Shown in pieces: positions 1-8,789 of a DNA stretch of 64,000 nucleotides (position 1 is the first letter of the stretch; each line of letters opens with the position of its first letter). The position numbers and the translations under genes were made by a program. The DNA is from Paenibacillus sp. (GTDB taxonomy: Bacteria > Bacillota > Bacilli > Paenibacillales > NBRC-103111): contig JAPSLM010000002.1 in assembly GCA_031180825.1 (NCBI GenBank), positions 248,001-312,000 on the forward strand, in the 5' to 3' direction. The notes below the pieces were generated by a model. That model was not told the DNA's origin, made no database searches, and saw only the letters and a list, made by a program, of their open reading frames with translations.

Positions 1-453
1 CGAGCTTACCGTGTCGCTTTTTGCAACCGGAGATTTGCTTCGCTCCCAACTGAAGATTTGCAGCGTTTTGTAATTGACGGCGATATAATAGGTCGATCCA
101 TTCCGCTTGTCGTTGATCTCGACCTCGTAATACTCCAGCGGAAGTTTGTCGCCGTAACGCTTCGCATATTCGTCGTCCAGGCGTTCTTTTTGCAAATAGC
201 CGCTAATCGTTGTGTACGCTTGATACAGCACGTTCGTCTGAGACTCCGGAGACAGCTTAAACCTGTTGCGCGCAAAGTCGGCCGCCGCCGTGGCGGCTTG
301 CTGCTTGGACACTTCCGGGTTGTTGGTTGGAGCTGGGGCCGCCCGCTCCGCATCTTGAAAAAAAGGCGAGACGATCATGACGCCAAAGTACAGCAGCAAT
401 CCGACGACGGCAAGCAGCGGAAGGGGAGTTGCGGAATATAATCGTTTCAGCAT
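1..453 (-). CDS. membrane-anchored protein, N-terminal part (runs off window)
   Basis: The open frame begins at the ATG at 453 on the minus strand, behind a GGAGCTCTT-type ribosome binding site, and is still open at base 1, so only about 150 N-terminal residues are visible. Residues 9-30 form one hydrophobic segment after a Lys-Arg start, so the protein is probably anchored with its remainder outside. Residues 35-150 are polar and Tyr-rich, like an extracytoplasmic domain. Some Paenibacillus CPBP-type intramembrane proteases carry a comparable N-terminal region, but the diagnostic membrane part lies outside the window. Function is not assigned. Confidence 0.6.
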   Translation of the reverse strand, partial: MLKRLYSATPLPLLAVVGLLLYFGVMIVSPFFQDAERAAPAPTNNPEVSKQQAATAAADFARNRFKLSPESQTNVLYQAYTTISGYLQKERLDDEYAKRYGDKLPLEYYEVEINDKRNGSTYYIAVNYKTLQIFSWERSKSPVAKSDTVSS

Positions 454-642
454 AAGAGCTCCTTATCGGATCCGGAATAATAACAGTATATTCTTCTAAA
501 TTAGCATACATGCTCCGGGGAAATCCATCGATATCGCGAGCATGTCAGGGGAAAAACGCGAAAAGCGAAGCGACATAGGTGTAAGAACGCTTACATCTGA
601 CCAAAGGTTATGATTCTCGTGCCATTTCCGTCAAAAACAGCT

Positions 643-671
643 TTGTACTTCCGGGCAAACGGGATTATAAT
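643..671 (+). promoter_or_regulatory. sigma-A promoter of the ktr operon
   Basis: A TTGTAC -35 box at 643-648 and a perfect TATAAT -10 box at 666-671 are separated by 17 bases. A perfect 8-base inverted repeat (ATTCAATT, 670-677; AATTGAAT, 684-691) overlaps the expected start point and may be an operator. The promoter lies just upstream of the riboswitch and ktrB. Confidence 0.6.
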
Positions 672-711
672 TCAATTCATATCAATTGAATAAAAAGCCG
701 AATTTCTTTAC

Positions 712-836
712 GAAAACGGGGGAACCATGATTTTAGGGGTGAATTCCGCAAGTCCTTGGCGGGCTTGTAGATAGGGTGCCTGTAAACCCGAATCCGTCAG
801 CTAACCTCGTAGGCTTTCTTTGCAGGAACCTTTAAA
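712..836 (+). promoter_or_regulatory. c-di-AMP (ydaO/yuaA) riboswitch
   Basis: The leader of ktrB contains hallmark conserved blocks of the ydaO-yuaA class: GGGGTGAAT near 736, TAGGGTGCC near 772, and CCGAATCCGTCAGCTAACCT around 788-807. Known members bind cyclic di-AMP and switch off potassium importer genes by termination. The following hairpin with a T run fits that expression platform. Exact ends are approximate. Confidence 0.93.
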
Positions 837-837
837 C

Positions 838-867
838 ACGACACTAGGGTTTCCAGTGTCTTTTTTA
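838..867 (+). terminator. intrinsic terminator of the riboswitch platform
   Basis: GACACT (840-845) pairs with AGTGTC (855-860), followed directly by TTTTTT. It sits between the aptamer and the ribosome binding site of ktrB, so it is best read as the conditional terminator. The segment GGAACC (825-830) can pair with GGTTTCC in the loop, giving a possible antiterminator. Confidence 0.85.
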
Positions 868-897
868 TTGCCTGAAACCTGTTAACAGAGGTGTACG

Positions 898-2250
898 ATG
901 AAATCCATTGCCAAAAAAATCGAGCTGACGCCGCCGCAAATTTTAGTAATCGGCTTTGCGGCGATCATCCTGCTCGGGGCCACCTTGCTTTCCCTGCCGA
1001 TCTCTTCGGCAAGCGGACAACCTACGAGCTTTCTGGACGCGTTGTTCACGGCCACGTCGGCTACTTGCGTAACCGGATTGGTCGTTGTCGATACGGGGAC
1101 TCATTATTCCATGTTCGGCCAAATCGTGATCCTTTCGCTGATTCAAGTGGGCGGCCTCGGCTTTATGACGATGTCGACGTTGTTTGCTTTCGTTCTGAAG
1201 AAACGAATCTCGCTGAAAGAGCGCCTGATCCTGCAGGAAGCGATGAACCAAGGAAGCATGGAAGGGATCGTACGCCTGATCCGGCGCGTTATCGTTTATT
1301 CGCTGACGATCGAATTCACCGCGGCGGTCATTTTCTCCATTCGCTGGTCGTTCGATTTAGGACCAACCAGAGGCATTTATTTCGGTATATTCCATGCGAT
1401 CTCATTCTTTAATAATGCCGGCTTCGATCTATTCGGTTCCGTGGTTGCCCCGTTCACGAGTATTACAACCTATGCGGACGATTGGATTGTCAATATCGTC
1501 TCCATGGCCTTGATCATCCTTGGCGGTATCGGCTTCTTCGTTATGTCCGATGTAATCGATTATAAGAAGCATAAACGGTTATCGCTCCATTCCAAAGTCG
1601 TGCTTTCGGCCACTGCTTTTTTGATCGTGGTTGGGGCGGTTGTCATCTTTATCTTTGAGTTAACGAACCAGAGGACGCTGGGCTCGCTCAATTGGTCGGG
1701 CAAGATCCTTGCATCGTTCTTTCAATCGGTAACCCCGCGGACGGCCGGGGCGAACACGCTCGATATCGCGGAAATGCGCCAGGCTTCGCAGTTTTTTATC
1801 ATCATTCTGATGTTTATCGGGGCTTCGCCGGGGTCGACGGGCGGAGGGATCAAGACGACGACGTTCACGACCCTGATCGGCGCGATGGTTGCGATGATCC
1901 GCGGGAAAGAAGATATCGTGATGTTCCATTACCGGCTCGGCAAGGACCGGATTCTTAAAGCGATTACGCTTACGATGATCGCCTTGTTTCTGGTCATATT
2001 CGTCACGATGCTTCTCACCACGACGGAGAGCCAGTCGTTTCTGAAGCTGCTGTTCGAGGTGACTTCCGCGTTCGGCACGGTCGGGTTAACGATGGGCGTG
2101 ACACCGGACCTTACTTATTTTGGTAAAATTATGATTTCTCTCACCATGTTTGCCGGACGTCTCGGACCGCTTACGCTCGCTTATGCGCTCGGACCGAAAG
2201 CGGAAAAAGAGTTGTACCGATACCCGGAAGGGAAAATTACGATCGGATAG
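898..2250 (+). CDS. ktrB: Ktr potassium uptake system, membrane subunit KtrB
   Basis: The 450-residue TrkH/KtrB-family protein is the ion-translocating subunit of a Ktr/Trk system and acts in the cytoplasmic membrane. It shows repeated membrane-pore-membrane units; TSATCVTGL near residues 53-61 is the first selectivity-filter loop, and further Gly-rich loops (SPGSTGGG, GTVGLTMG, AGRLGPLT) mark the later units. Length is normal for KtrB. The chosen ATG follows AGAGGTG; an overlapping upstream ATG is in another frame. The regulatory subunit KtrA follows after 13 bases. Expression should be repressed by c-di-AMP through the leader riboswitch. Confidence 0.95.
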   Translation: MKSIAKKIELTPPQILVIGFAAIILLGATLLSLPISSASGQPTSFLDALFTATSATCVTGLVVVDTGTHYSMFGQIVILSLIQVGGLGFMTMSTLFAFVLKKRISLKERLILQEAMNQGSMEGIVRLIRRVIVYSLTIEFTAAVIFSIRWSFDLGPTRGIYFGIFHAISFFNNAGFDLFGSVVAPFTSITTYADDWIVNIVSMALIILGGIGFFVMSDVIDYKKHKRLSLHSKVVLSATAFLIVVGAVVIFIFELTNQRTLGSLNWSGKILASFFQSVTPRTAGANTLDIAEMRQASQFFIIILMFIGASPGSTGGGIKTTTFTTLIGAMVAMIRGKEDIVMFHYRLGKDRILKAITLTMIALFLVIFVTMLLTTTESQSFLKLLFEVTSAFGTVGLTMGVTPDLTYFGKIMISLTMFAGRLGPLTLAYALGPKAEKELYRYPEGKITIG

Positions 2251-2263
2251 GGGAAGCTAGCAA

Positions 2264-2926
2264 ATGAAACGTAGTCAATATGCAGTCATCGGCCTCGGCC
2301 GTTTCGGTTCCAGCCTCGCGAAGGAACTGATCAAGCTCGGTTATGAGGTGTTGGGCATCGACAAAGATGAAGAAGCCGTGGAGGAGATGAGCGACGAGCT
2401 GACGCACGTCGTGGTGGCGGACGCTACCGACGAAGAGGTGATCCGCTCGCTCGGCATCCGGAATTTCGATTGCGCTGTCGTTTCCATCGGCGATGACATT
2501 CAAGCGAGTATTTTAACGGCGATTTTGTTAAAAGACTGCGGTGTAGGCATGGTGGTGGCCAAGGCGCTGTCCGAGCTGCACGGCAAAGTGCTGCAGAAGA
2601 TCGGGGTAGACCGTGTCATATACCCCGAGCGGGATATGGGCATCCGCGTGGCGCACCAGCTCGTATCGCCCAATCTGCTCGACTACATCGAGCTGTCTAA
2701 AGATTACACGATTGCGGAGCTCGCGGTGCCGCGCAGCTTGAACGGCCGTTCGTTGAAGGAGCTCGATCCGAGAGCGCGGTACGGTTGCAGCGTCGTGGCG
2801 ATCAACAAGAAGGATGGCGTCATCATCGCTCCCACGGCCGAAGACATGGTGGAAGAGCGCGATGTCATGGTGATCATTGGAACGAACGAGCAGATCGAGA
2901 CGTTCGAGAACGAGGTTATCCGTTAG
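2264..2926 (+). CDS. ktrA: Ktr potassium uptake system, regulatory subunit KtrA
   Basis: A 220-residue soluble RCK protein. Residues 5-125 form the Rossmann nucleotide-binding RCK_N domain, with GLGRFGSSLA at residues 10-19 and an acidic residue ending the second strand (GIDKDEEAV). Residues 135-220 form the RCK_C domain that in related proteins can bind c-di-AMP. It gates KtrB as a ring on the cytoplasmic face. The ATG follows GGGGAAGC. Co-transcription with ktrB is near certain, so the ligand may act both on RNA and on protein. Confidence 0.95.
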   Translation: MKRSQYAVIGLGRFGSSLAKELIKLGYEVLGIDKDEEAVEEMSDELTHVVVADATDEEVIRSLGIRNFDCAVVSIGDDIQASILTAILLKDCGVGMVVAKALSELHGKVLQKIGVDRVIYPERDMGIRVAHQLVSPNLLDYIELSKDYTIAELAVPRSLNGRSLKELDPRARYGCSVVAINKKDGVIIAPTAEDMVEERDVMVIIGTNEQIETFENEVIR

Positions 2927-2980
2927 CAGCGGGCGGTGATCGTCAGCAGGGCCGATTTTTCGGGAGGCGAAGAGGCACAT

Positions 2981-4216
2981 ATGGAAAACAGCGTTATGAT
3001 CGAACACGTACTTTTTCTTATTATATTTATCCTCCTTATCGGTATGATTTTCGGAAAAGTAGCGAGCTGGCTGAAGCTGCCGGACGTCGCTCTTTTTTTG
3101 ATCGCCGGCGTCGTCGTGGGCCAAGGGCTGCATTTGGTCAACGAGCCGAGCAGTTCGTTCATGAACCAGTTCATTTTGACGACGGGATCGGCGCTTATCC
3201 TGTTCGACGGCGGGCGGAATATCAAGTTGTCGGGGCTACGCAAAGTATGGATCACCGTATCGCTGCTCAGCGTACCCGGGGTTCTGATCACCTGCGCCGT
3301 CGTTGCTTTTGCCGCACACTGGCTGCTTGGCCTTCCGATGATGTACGCGGTGCTGCTCGGCGCGATCATCTCTTCGACCGACCCGGCGACGCTCATCCCC
3401 GTTTTCAAGCAGGTGCGCATTCGTCCCAAGGTGCGGGAAACGGTCGAAAGCGAGTCCGCCTTCAATGATGCGACCGGCTCGATTCTGACCTTCTCGGTGC
3501 TTGGGGCTATTACAGGCGGACATGCCTTGTCGCTTGGCACTGGCGTAATGGAGTTTGTGCAGACGGCCGTGGGGGGCATTGTCGTGGGCGTGCTCGTCGG
3601 ACTCGTTCTGGTCTTTGTCACGGCACACTTCAAGCTCGGATGGCTGCGGGATTATGCGACCATCGCCTTGATCGTCACGGCGCTTGGCGCGTATTGGCTT
3701 GGCGACGTGCTGCACGTCAGCGGCTTTATGGCGACTTTCGTGGCCGGGCTTATCTGGGGCAATCACGGGCTCTTCAAGCTGGAGCTGGACGACAAGCTGC
3801 ACGAAATGGCTCATTTTACCGAAAATATGACGGTGGTGATGCGGATGCTCATCTTTATTATGCTGGGCAGCCAAGTGAATTTCCGGGTCATCCTCGACCA
3901 CCTGTGGCCGAGCCTTGCCGTCATCGCCATATTCATGCTGCTTGCCCGCCCGCTGACCGTGCTGGCGTCGGCGCTTCCGGATCGCAAGGCCGGATGGAGG
4001 CGCAACGAGATTTTATTCATGTTCTGGGTGCGCGAAACAGGGGTCATCCCGGCAGCGTTATCGGGCATGGTTGTCGGGATGGGCGTGAAGTATACGGATG
4101 TGATCGCGTCGGTTACGTTTCTCGCCGTATTGCTGACCATCCTGCTGCAGGCCGGAACGACGGCGTATGTCGCCCGAAGGCTCGGACTGGAAGAAAAGGC
4201 GGACGCAGAGACCTGA
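2981..4216 (+). CDS. CPA1-family cation/proton antiporter (NhaP type)
   Basis: A 411-residue integral membrane protein with about 12 helices and the CPA1 signatures STDPAT and ESAFNDATG, the latter holding the Asn-Asp pair of the ion site. Family members exchange Na+ or K+ for H+. I start at the ATG at 2981 because GGGAGG/GAAGAGG stands just before it; an upstream in-frame start at 2936 lacks a good site. It lies 54 bases behind ktrA on the same strand with no terminator seen, so potassium import and cation efflux may share the riboswitch. Which cation it moves cannot be told from sequence. Confidence 0.88.
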   Translation: MENSVMIEHVLFLIIFILLIGMIFGKVASWLKLPDVALFLIAGVVVGQGLHLVNEPSSSFMNQFILTTGSALILFDGGRNIKLSGLRKVWITVSLLSVPGVLITCAVVAFAAHWLLGLPMMYAVLLGAIISSTDPATLIPVFKQVRIRPKVRETVESESAFNDATGSILTFSVLGAITGGHALSLGTGVMEFVQTAVGGIVVGVLVGLVLVFVTAHFKLGWLRDYATIALIVTALGAYWLGDVLHVSGFMATFVAGLIWGNHGLFKLELDDKLHEMAHFTENMTVVMRMLIFIMLGSQVNFRVILDHLWPSLAVIAIFMLLARPLTVLASALPDRKAGWRRNEILFMFWVRETGVIPAALSGMVVGMGVKYTDVIASVTFLAVLLTILLQAGTTAYVARRLGLEEKADAET

Positions 4217-4235
4217 CTGCCTCGTTTCCCGGCTC

Positions 4236-5144
4236 TTATAATGTATATTCGTCCGCCGAATGGTAATGCCGGACCGCTTGATCGATGAAGCGGCGGATGG
4301 ACGGTTCGAGAACGGCTTCCTCCGTGAACAACAGAGAGGTCGTTCTTTTCGTCTGTTCCAGCTCGGGAATGAAGCGTACGGTCAGCTCGTTGTCTTCGAT
4401 CAAGTTGCGCCGCAAATACGATTCGGGCAAGAGCGTTGCCGTTTTGCAGGTGGATACGAGCCGGGTAATCGCCTCGAACGAGTCGATCTCCATTTTGACG
4501 TCGGGATGTACCCCGCAGCGGTGAAACATTTCATCCATCAAGACGCGGTACCATGTGCCCCGGGAAAACAGAATCATCGGCAGCTCATGAAGATCTTGAA
4601 TATTGAGCTCCTCCTTGTCGGCGAACGGATGCCCTTCGGGCAGCACGAGACAGAGCGGGTCGTCGAAGAGGGGCACGCAGACGATGGACGGATCTTCGAT
4701 CATAGAGGCGACGAGACCGATATCCACGCGTTTTTCTTTGATGAGCGGCACGATCTCGTGCGTCTTGCCGGTAACGGCTTTGATGTCCGTATTCGGGTAT
4801 TCGCGGGTATAGATCGTAATCAGGTCGGGCAATGTCGATTGAAGCGTCGTCAGGCTTGCTCCGATGACGATACTGGCAGGCTTGACGCTGGTTTTGAACG
4901 CCTGCAGCTTCTCGTGCAGCCGGCGCTCCAGCCGCTTTTGCTCCAGGGCGAATTCGTAGCAGACCTCTCCGGCGCGGGTCAGCTCCAGCCGCTTGCCTTT
5001 GCGGATGAAGAGCTGAACGCCGAGATCCTCCTCCAGCCGCATAATTTTACGCGACAGCGCGGGCTGGGAAACGTTGAGCAGCTGCGACGCTTTATTCAAG
5101 CTCCGCTGCTCGACGACCGTGGCAAATACGTCGATAAGCTCCAT
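4236..5144 (-). CDS. LysR-family transcriptional regulator
   Basis: A 302-residue LysR protein. Residues 1-60 hold the winged helix-turn-helix (SLNKASQLLNVSQPALSRKI); residues about 90-295 form the periplasmic-binding-like effector domain. It is divergent from the sdhCAB operon with about 260 bases between, so control of succinate dehydrogenase or of its own gene is plausible by position only. Its 3' end converges on the antiporter gene. The ATG is preceded by a weak site. The effector is unknown. Confidence 0.9.
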   Translation of the reverse strand: MELIDVFATVVEQRSLNKASQLLNVSQPALSRKIMRLEEDLGVQLFIRKGKRLELTRAGEVCYEFALEQKRLERRLHEKLQAFKTSVKPASIVIGASLTTLQSTLPDLITIYTREYPNTDIKAVTGKTHEIVPLIKEKRVDIGLVASMIEDPSIVCVPLFDDPLCLVLPEGHPFADKEELNIQDLHELPMILFSRGTWYRVLMDEMFHRCGVHPDVKMEIDSFEAITRLVSTCKTATLLPESYLRRNLIEDNELTVRFIPELEQTKRTTSLLFTEEAVLEPSIRRFIDQAVRHYHSADEYTL

Positions 5145-5318
5145 AGCGGATATCCGTCCTTTTTTATGTTAATAAGTTATAAGCATATATAAATAATCGG
5201 CACTTCCATTATAAGCGATTCAGGAGTAGTATGGAATGTGTCACTTCTTGTTCACATTTTTTGCCGCAAACGGTATAAAAGCTTGTCGAAACATGGAAAA
5301 TAGGCGTAGCGTTTTTGG

Positions 5319-5347
5319 TTGACGCTCCCCATATGCGGGAGTACAAT
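5319..5347 (+). promoter_or_regulatory. promoter of sdhCAB
   Basis: TTGACG (5319-5324) and TACAAT (5342-5347) are separated by 17 bases, giving a near-consensus sigma-A promoter. It lies about 59 bases upstream of the sdhC start, in the intergenic region shared with the divergent LysR gene. Confidence 0.75.
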
Positions 5348-5405
5348 GGTAAATGGTTTTGACGAAGCGGTGACAAGCCTTAATTTGAGGGGGGAACGAG
5401 TTTCA

Positions 5406-6062
5406 ATGTTTAAAAATTCTTACTTTTCACGGAAGCTGCATTCATTGCTGGGTGTCATTCCGGTCGGCTTCTTCCTGATCGAGCACCTGCTGACGAACTA
5501 CAAAGCGTTCAGCGGCGGACATGCGGCTTTTTTGGATCAGGTGTTCTGGCTTCATGAACTGCCGCTCGTGCTGCTGCTGGAAATTGTCGGCATTTGGATT
5601 CCGCTCGCCTATCATGCCATCTACGGGTTGTATGTGGCTTATACGGCGCGCAATAACGTGTCCAACTACGGCTATTTCCGCAACCAAATGTTTTTCCTGC
5701 AGCGTGTTACGGGTGTCATTACGTTCTTGTTCGTAGCGTTTCACTTCTTCCAGACTCGCTTCCAGATCACGCTCGGCAACGTGGAGCAAGGGGCGATTGG
5801 CGTTCATATGCATGGGATCGCTACCAACACCATTTACTTCATTATGTACTGTATTGGCATCGTTGCGGCCGTGTTCCACTTCAGCAACGGCATGTGGTCT
5901 TTCCTCGTCAGCTGGGGAATTACCGTGGGGCCGCGCGCGCAGCGAGTTTCGACGTACGTATGGATGGGCGTATTCGTGGTGATGTCCATCATGTTTATTT
6001 TGTCCTTGACAGCATTTATGAATCCGGATTTCAGTCAGCTGCCGAAAATGGCGAAAGGTTAA
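5406..6062 (+). CDS. sdhC: succinate dehydrogenase cytochrome b558 subunit
   Basis: A 218-residue membrane anchor of complex II with five hydrophobic segments and the His-containing pattern of Bacillus-type diheme SdhC (LHSLLGVIPVGFFLIEH near the N terminus, then FHFFQTRF, HMHGIATN and FHFSNGMW). It binds heme and passes electrons to menaquinone. The ATG at 5406 follows GAGGGGGGAACGAG; a longer frame from 5319 would begin inside the promoter. SdhA follows after 15 bases. Confidence 0.95.
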   Translation: MFKNSYFSRKLHSLLGVIPVGFFLIEHLLTNYKAFSGGHAAFLDQVFWLHELPLVLLLEIVGIWIPLAYHAIYGLYVAYTARNNVSNYGYFRNQMFFLQRVTGVITFLFVAFHFFQTRFQITLGNVEQGAIGVHMHGIATNTIYFIMYCIGIVAAVFHFSNGMWSFLVSWGITVGPRAQRVSTYVWMGVFVVMSIMFILSLTAFMNPDFSQLPKMAKG

Positions 6063-6077
6063 GGGGGAGGGACGATC

Positions 6078-7838
6078 ATGGCGAATTCAAAAATCATCGT
6101 AGTCGGTGGAGGCTTGGCCGGTTTGATGGCCACCATCAAAGCGGCAGAGGCCGGAGTTCACGTCGACCTGTTCTCCTTGGTGCCGGTTAAACGTTCCCAC
6201 TCCGTGTGCGCGCAGGGCGGCATCAACGGAGCGGTCAATACGAAAGGGGAAGGCGACTCCCCGTGGGAGCACTTTGACGATACGGTATACGGCGGAGACT
6301 TTCTGGCCAACCAGCCGCCGGTTAAAGCGATGTGCGAAGCGGCGCCCGGCATCATTCACTTGATGGACCGGATGGGCGTTATGTTCAACCGTACGCCGGA
6401 AGGGCTGCTCGATTTCCGCCGTTTCGGGGGAACGAAGCATCACCGCACGGCGTTCGCCGGCGCGACGACGGGCCAGCAGCTGCTGTACGCTCTCGACGAG
6501 CAGGTGCGCCGCTGGGAAACGGCCGGTCTGGTGAAAAAGTACGAGCATTGGGAATTCCTCGGCGCGGTACTGGACGACGACGGCGTATGCCGCGGGATTG
6601 CCGGACAAGATTTGCGCAGCATGGAAGTCAATACCTTCAAGGCCGATGCGGTTATTTTGGCGACGGGCGGTCCGGGGATTATCTTCGGTAAAACGACGAA
6701 CTCGGTTATCAATACGGGGACGGCGGCCAGCGCGGTATATCAGCAAGGCGTTTATTACGCGAACGGCGAGTTCATTCAGATTCACCCGACGGCGATTCCG
6801 GGCGACGACAAGCTTCGCCTCATGTCCGAATCCGCGCGGGGCGAAGGCGGACGCGTATGGACATATAAAGACGGCAAGCCGTGGTACTTCCTTGAAGAAA
6901 AATATCCGGCTTACGGAAACCTGGTACCACGCGATATCGCGACACGGGAAATTTTCCATGTCTGTGTCGATATGAAGCTCGGCGTGAACGGCGAGAACAT
7001 GGTATATCTTGACCTGTCCCACAAAGATCCGAAGGAGCTTGACGTCAAGCTCGGCGGGATCATTGAGATCTATGAGAAATTCATGGGCGACGATCCGCGC
7101 AAAATTCCGATGAAGATTTTCCCTGCCGTACACTACTCGATGGGCGGCATGTGGGTCGACTATAACCAAATGACGAATATTCCGGGACTGTTCGCCTGTG
7201 GCGAGTGCGAGTACCAATATCATGGCGCGAACCGTTTGGGTGCGAACTCGCTGCTTTCCGCGATCTACGGCGGTATGATCACCGGTCCGAAGGCCATTGA
7301 ATATATCAAAGGCTTGGATAAGCATGCCGAGGATGTTTCGTCGACGATCTATGATCGCGTGAAAAAGGAACATACGGACAAATACGAAAGCATCTTGAAC
7401 ATGAACGGCACCGAGAATGCTTACGTGCTCCACAAAGAGCTGGGCGAGTGGATGACGAACAACATGACCGTCGTGCGCTACAACAAGCAGCTCCAACAAA
7501 CGCTCGACAAAATCAACGAGCTGAAGCAGCGCTACAAAAATATCAATATCAACGACTCGGCCCGCTTCAACAACCCGGGTGTGGCATTCACCCGTCAGCT
7601 GTGGAACATGCTTGAGCTGTCCCACGCAATGACGCTCGGCGCTTTGCTTCGCGACGAAAGCCGCGGCGCGCATTACAAGCCGGAGTTCCCGGATCGTAAC
7701 GACGAGAAGTTCCTGAAAACGACGAAGGCCAAATGGACGCCGGACGGCCCGCAAATCGATTGGGAAGAAGTCGACGTATCGCTGATCGAACCGAGAAAGC
7801 GTGACTACACGACCGACAAGAAGAAGGGAGGTCATTAA
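6078..7838 (+). CDS. sdhA: succinate dehydrogenase flavoprotein subunit
   Basis: A 586-residue catalytic subunit. The FAD-binding Rossmann motif GGGLAGL is at residues 9-15, the FAD-linking histidine lies in HSVCAQGG near residue 41, and substrate-site motifs include HPTAI and the RGEGG loop. It oxidises succinate to fumarate in the TCA cycle and passes electrons to SdhB. It starts behind AGGGGGAGGG, 15 bases after sdhC, and ends 2 bases before sdhB. Confidence 0.97.
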   Translation: MANSKIIVVGGGLAGLMATIKAAEAGVHVDLFSLVPVKRSHSVCAQGGINGAVNTKGEGDSPWEHFDDTVYGGDFLANQPPVKAMCEAAPGIIHLMDRMGVMFNRTPEGLLDFRRFGGTKHHRTAFAGATTGQQLLYALDEQVRRWETAGLVKKYEHWEFLGAVLDDDGVCRGIAGQDLRSMEVNTFKADAVILATGGPGIIFGKTTNSVINTGTAASAVYQQGVYYANGEFIQIHPTAIPGDDKLRLMSESARGEGGRVWTYKDGKPWYFLEEKYPAYGNLVPRDIATREIFHVCVDMKLGVNGENMVYLDLSHKDPKELDVKLGGIIEIYEKFMGDDPRKIPMKIFPAVHYSMGGMWVDYNQMTNIPGLFACGECEYQYHGANRLGANSLLSAIYGGMITGPKAIEYIKGLDKHAEDVSSTIYDRVKKEHTDKYESILNMNGTENAYVLHKELGEWMTNNMTVVRYNKQLQQTLDKINELKQRYKNININDSARFNNPGVAFTRQLWNMLELSHAMTLGALLRDESRGAHYKPEFPDRNDEKFLKTTKAKWTPDGPQIDWEEVDVSLIEPRKRDYTTDKKKGGH

Positions 7839-7840
7839 TC

Positions 7841-8608
7841 ATGGCCGAAGCAACTGCAGCAGCGAACAAAAAGGTCAAGTTCATCGTAACGCGTCAGGAT
7901 TCAGCGGAAAGCAAACCTTACACGGAAGAGTTCGAGGTTCCTTACCGTCCGAATATGAACGTGATCAGCGCGCTAATGGAAATTCAGCGGAACCCGGTGA
8001 ATGCGAGCGGCAATAAAACGACACCGGTCTGCTGGGAATCGAACTGTCTGGAAGAAGTGTGCGGCGCGTGCTCGATGGTCATTAACGGCAAGCCGCGGCA
8101 AGCTTGCTCCGCGCTCGTCGACAAGCTGGAGCAGCCGATTCGCATCGCGCCGATGTCGACATTCCCGGTCGTTCGTGACTTGGTCATCAACCGTGAGCGT
8201 ATGTTTGCCGCTCTGAAGAAGGTTAAAGCATGGATTCCGATTGACGGCACGTACGACCTCGGTCCGGGACCGCGGATGGCCGAGTCCAAGCGTCAATGGG
8301 CCTATGAGCTGTCCAAATGCATGACCTGCGGTGTGTGTCTTGAGTCCTGCCCGAACGTGAACGACAAAACGACGTTTATCGGCCCGGCAGCCGTCTCGCA
8401 AGTGCGTTTGTTTAACGCGCATCCGACAGGCGAGATGAACGCTCACGAGCGTCTGGAAGCTTTGATGGAAGACGGCGGCATCGAAGGATGCGGCAACTCG
8501 CAGAACTGCGTCCGTTCCTGTCCGAAAGGCATCCCGCTCACCACGTCGATCGCGGCGATGAACCTCGATACGACGAAGCATTTGTTCAAGAAATGGCTCA
8601 GCATGTAA
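7841..8608 (+). CDS. sdhB: succinate dehydrogenase iron-sulfur subunit
   Basis: A 255-residue iron-sulfur protein. A [2Fe-2S] ferredoxin-type set (CWESNCLEEVCGACSM) lies in the N-terminal half. Two further Cys clusters (CMTCGVCLESCP and CGNSQNCVRSCP) provide the 4Fe-4S and 3Fe-4S sites. It links SdhA to the membrane anchor. The ATG follows AAGGGAGG that overlaps the end of sdhA. It is last in the operon, followed by a strong terminator. Confidence 0.96.
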   Translation: MAEATAAANKKVKFIVTRQDSAESKPYTEEFEVPYRPNMNVISALMEIQRNPVNASGNKTTPVCWESNCLEEVCGACSMVINGKPRQACSALVDKLEQPIRIAPMSTFPVVRDLVINRERMFAALKKVKAWIPIDGTYDLGPGPRMAESKRQWAYELSKCMTCGVCLESCPNVNDKTTFIGPAAVSQVRLFNAHPTGEMNAHERLEALMEDGGIEGCGNSQNCVRSCPKGIPLTTSIAAMNLDTTKHLFKKWLSM

Positions 8609-8621
8609 TCATACCGTAATG

Positions 8622-8657
8622 AAAATCTCCCTTGCTGTTAAAGCAGGGAGATTTTTT
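8622..8657 (+). terminator. terminator after sdhB
   Basis: AATCTCCCTTGCT (from 8624) pairs with AGCAGGGAGATT (8642-8653), with one bulged T, followed by a run of T. It lies 15 bases after the sdhB stop. Confidence 0.9.
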
Positions 8658-8702
8658 TATTCGGGAATAGGCAGATGAGATCATCTTTTCCAAATTATGC
8701 AC

Positions 8703-8731
8703 TTGTCGAAATTTGTAAATCGAAGTATATT
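8703..8731 (+). promoter_or_regulatory. promoter of the agr-like locus
   Basis: TTGTCG (8703-8708) and TATATT (8726-8731) are separated by 17 bases, about 60 bases ahead of the first gene of the locus. No clear LytTR-type direct repeats were recognised by eye. Confidence 0.5.
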
Positions 8732-8789
8732 AATAAAAGGCATAATCAGGAAAAAATGTTAAGATAGCAATTGTGGGAGCGCGGTTGCA

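Noticed and set aside
58-441. Plus-strand frame of 127 codons at the left edge
   Set aside because: Shadow of the minus-strand membrane-anchored protein, whose start, ribosome binding site and signal anchor are clear.
4260-5192. Plus-strand frame opposite the LysR gene
   Set aside because: Antisense shadow; LysR has a full helix-turn-helix and effector domain.
6087-7835. Long minus-strand frame of 582 codons opposite sdhA
   Set aside because: It mirrors a GC-rich real gene, is rich in Arg/His/Val as antisense frames are, and has no site or family.
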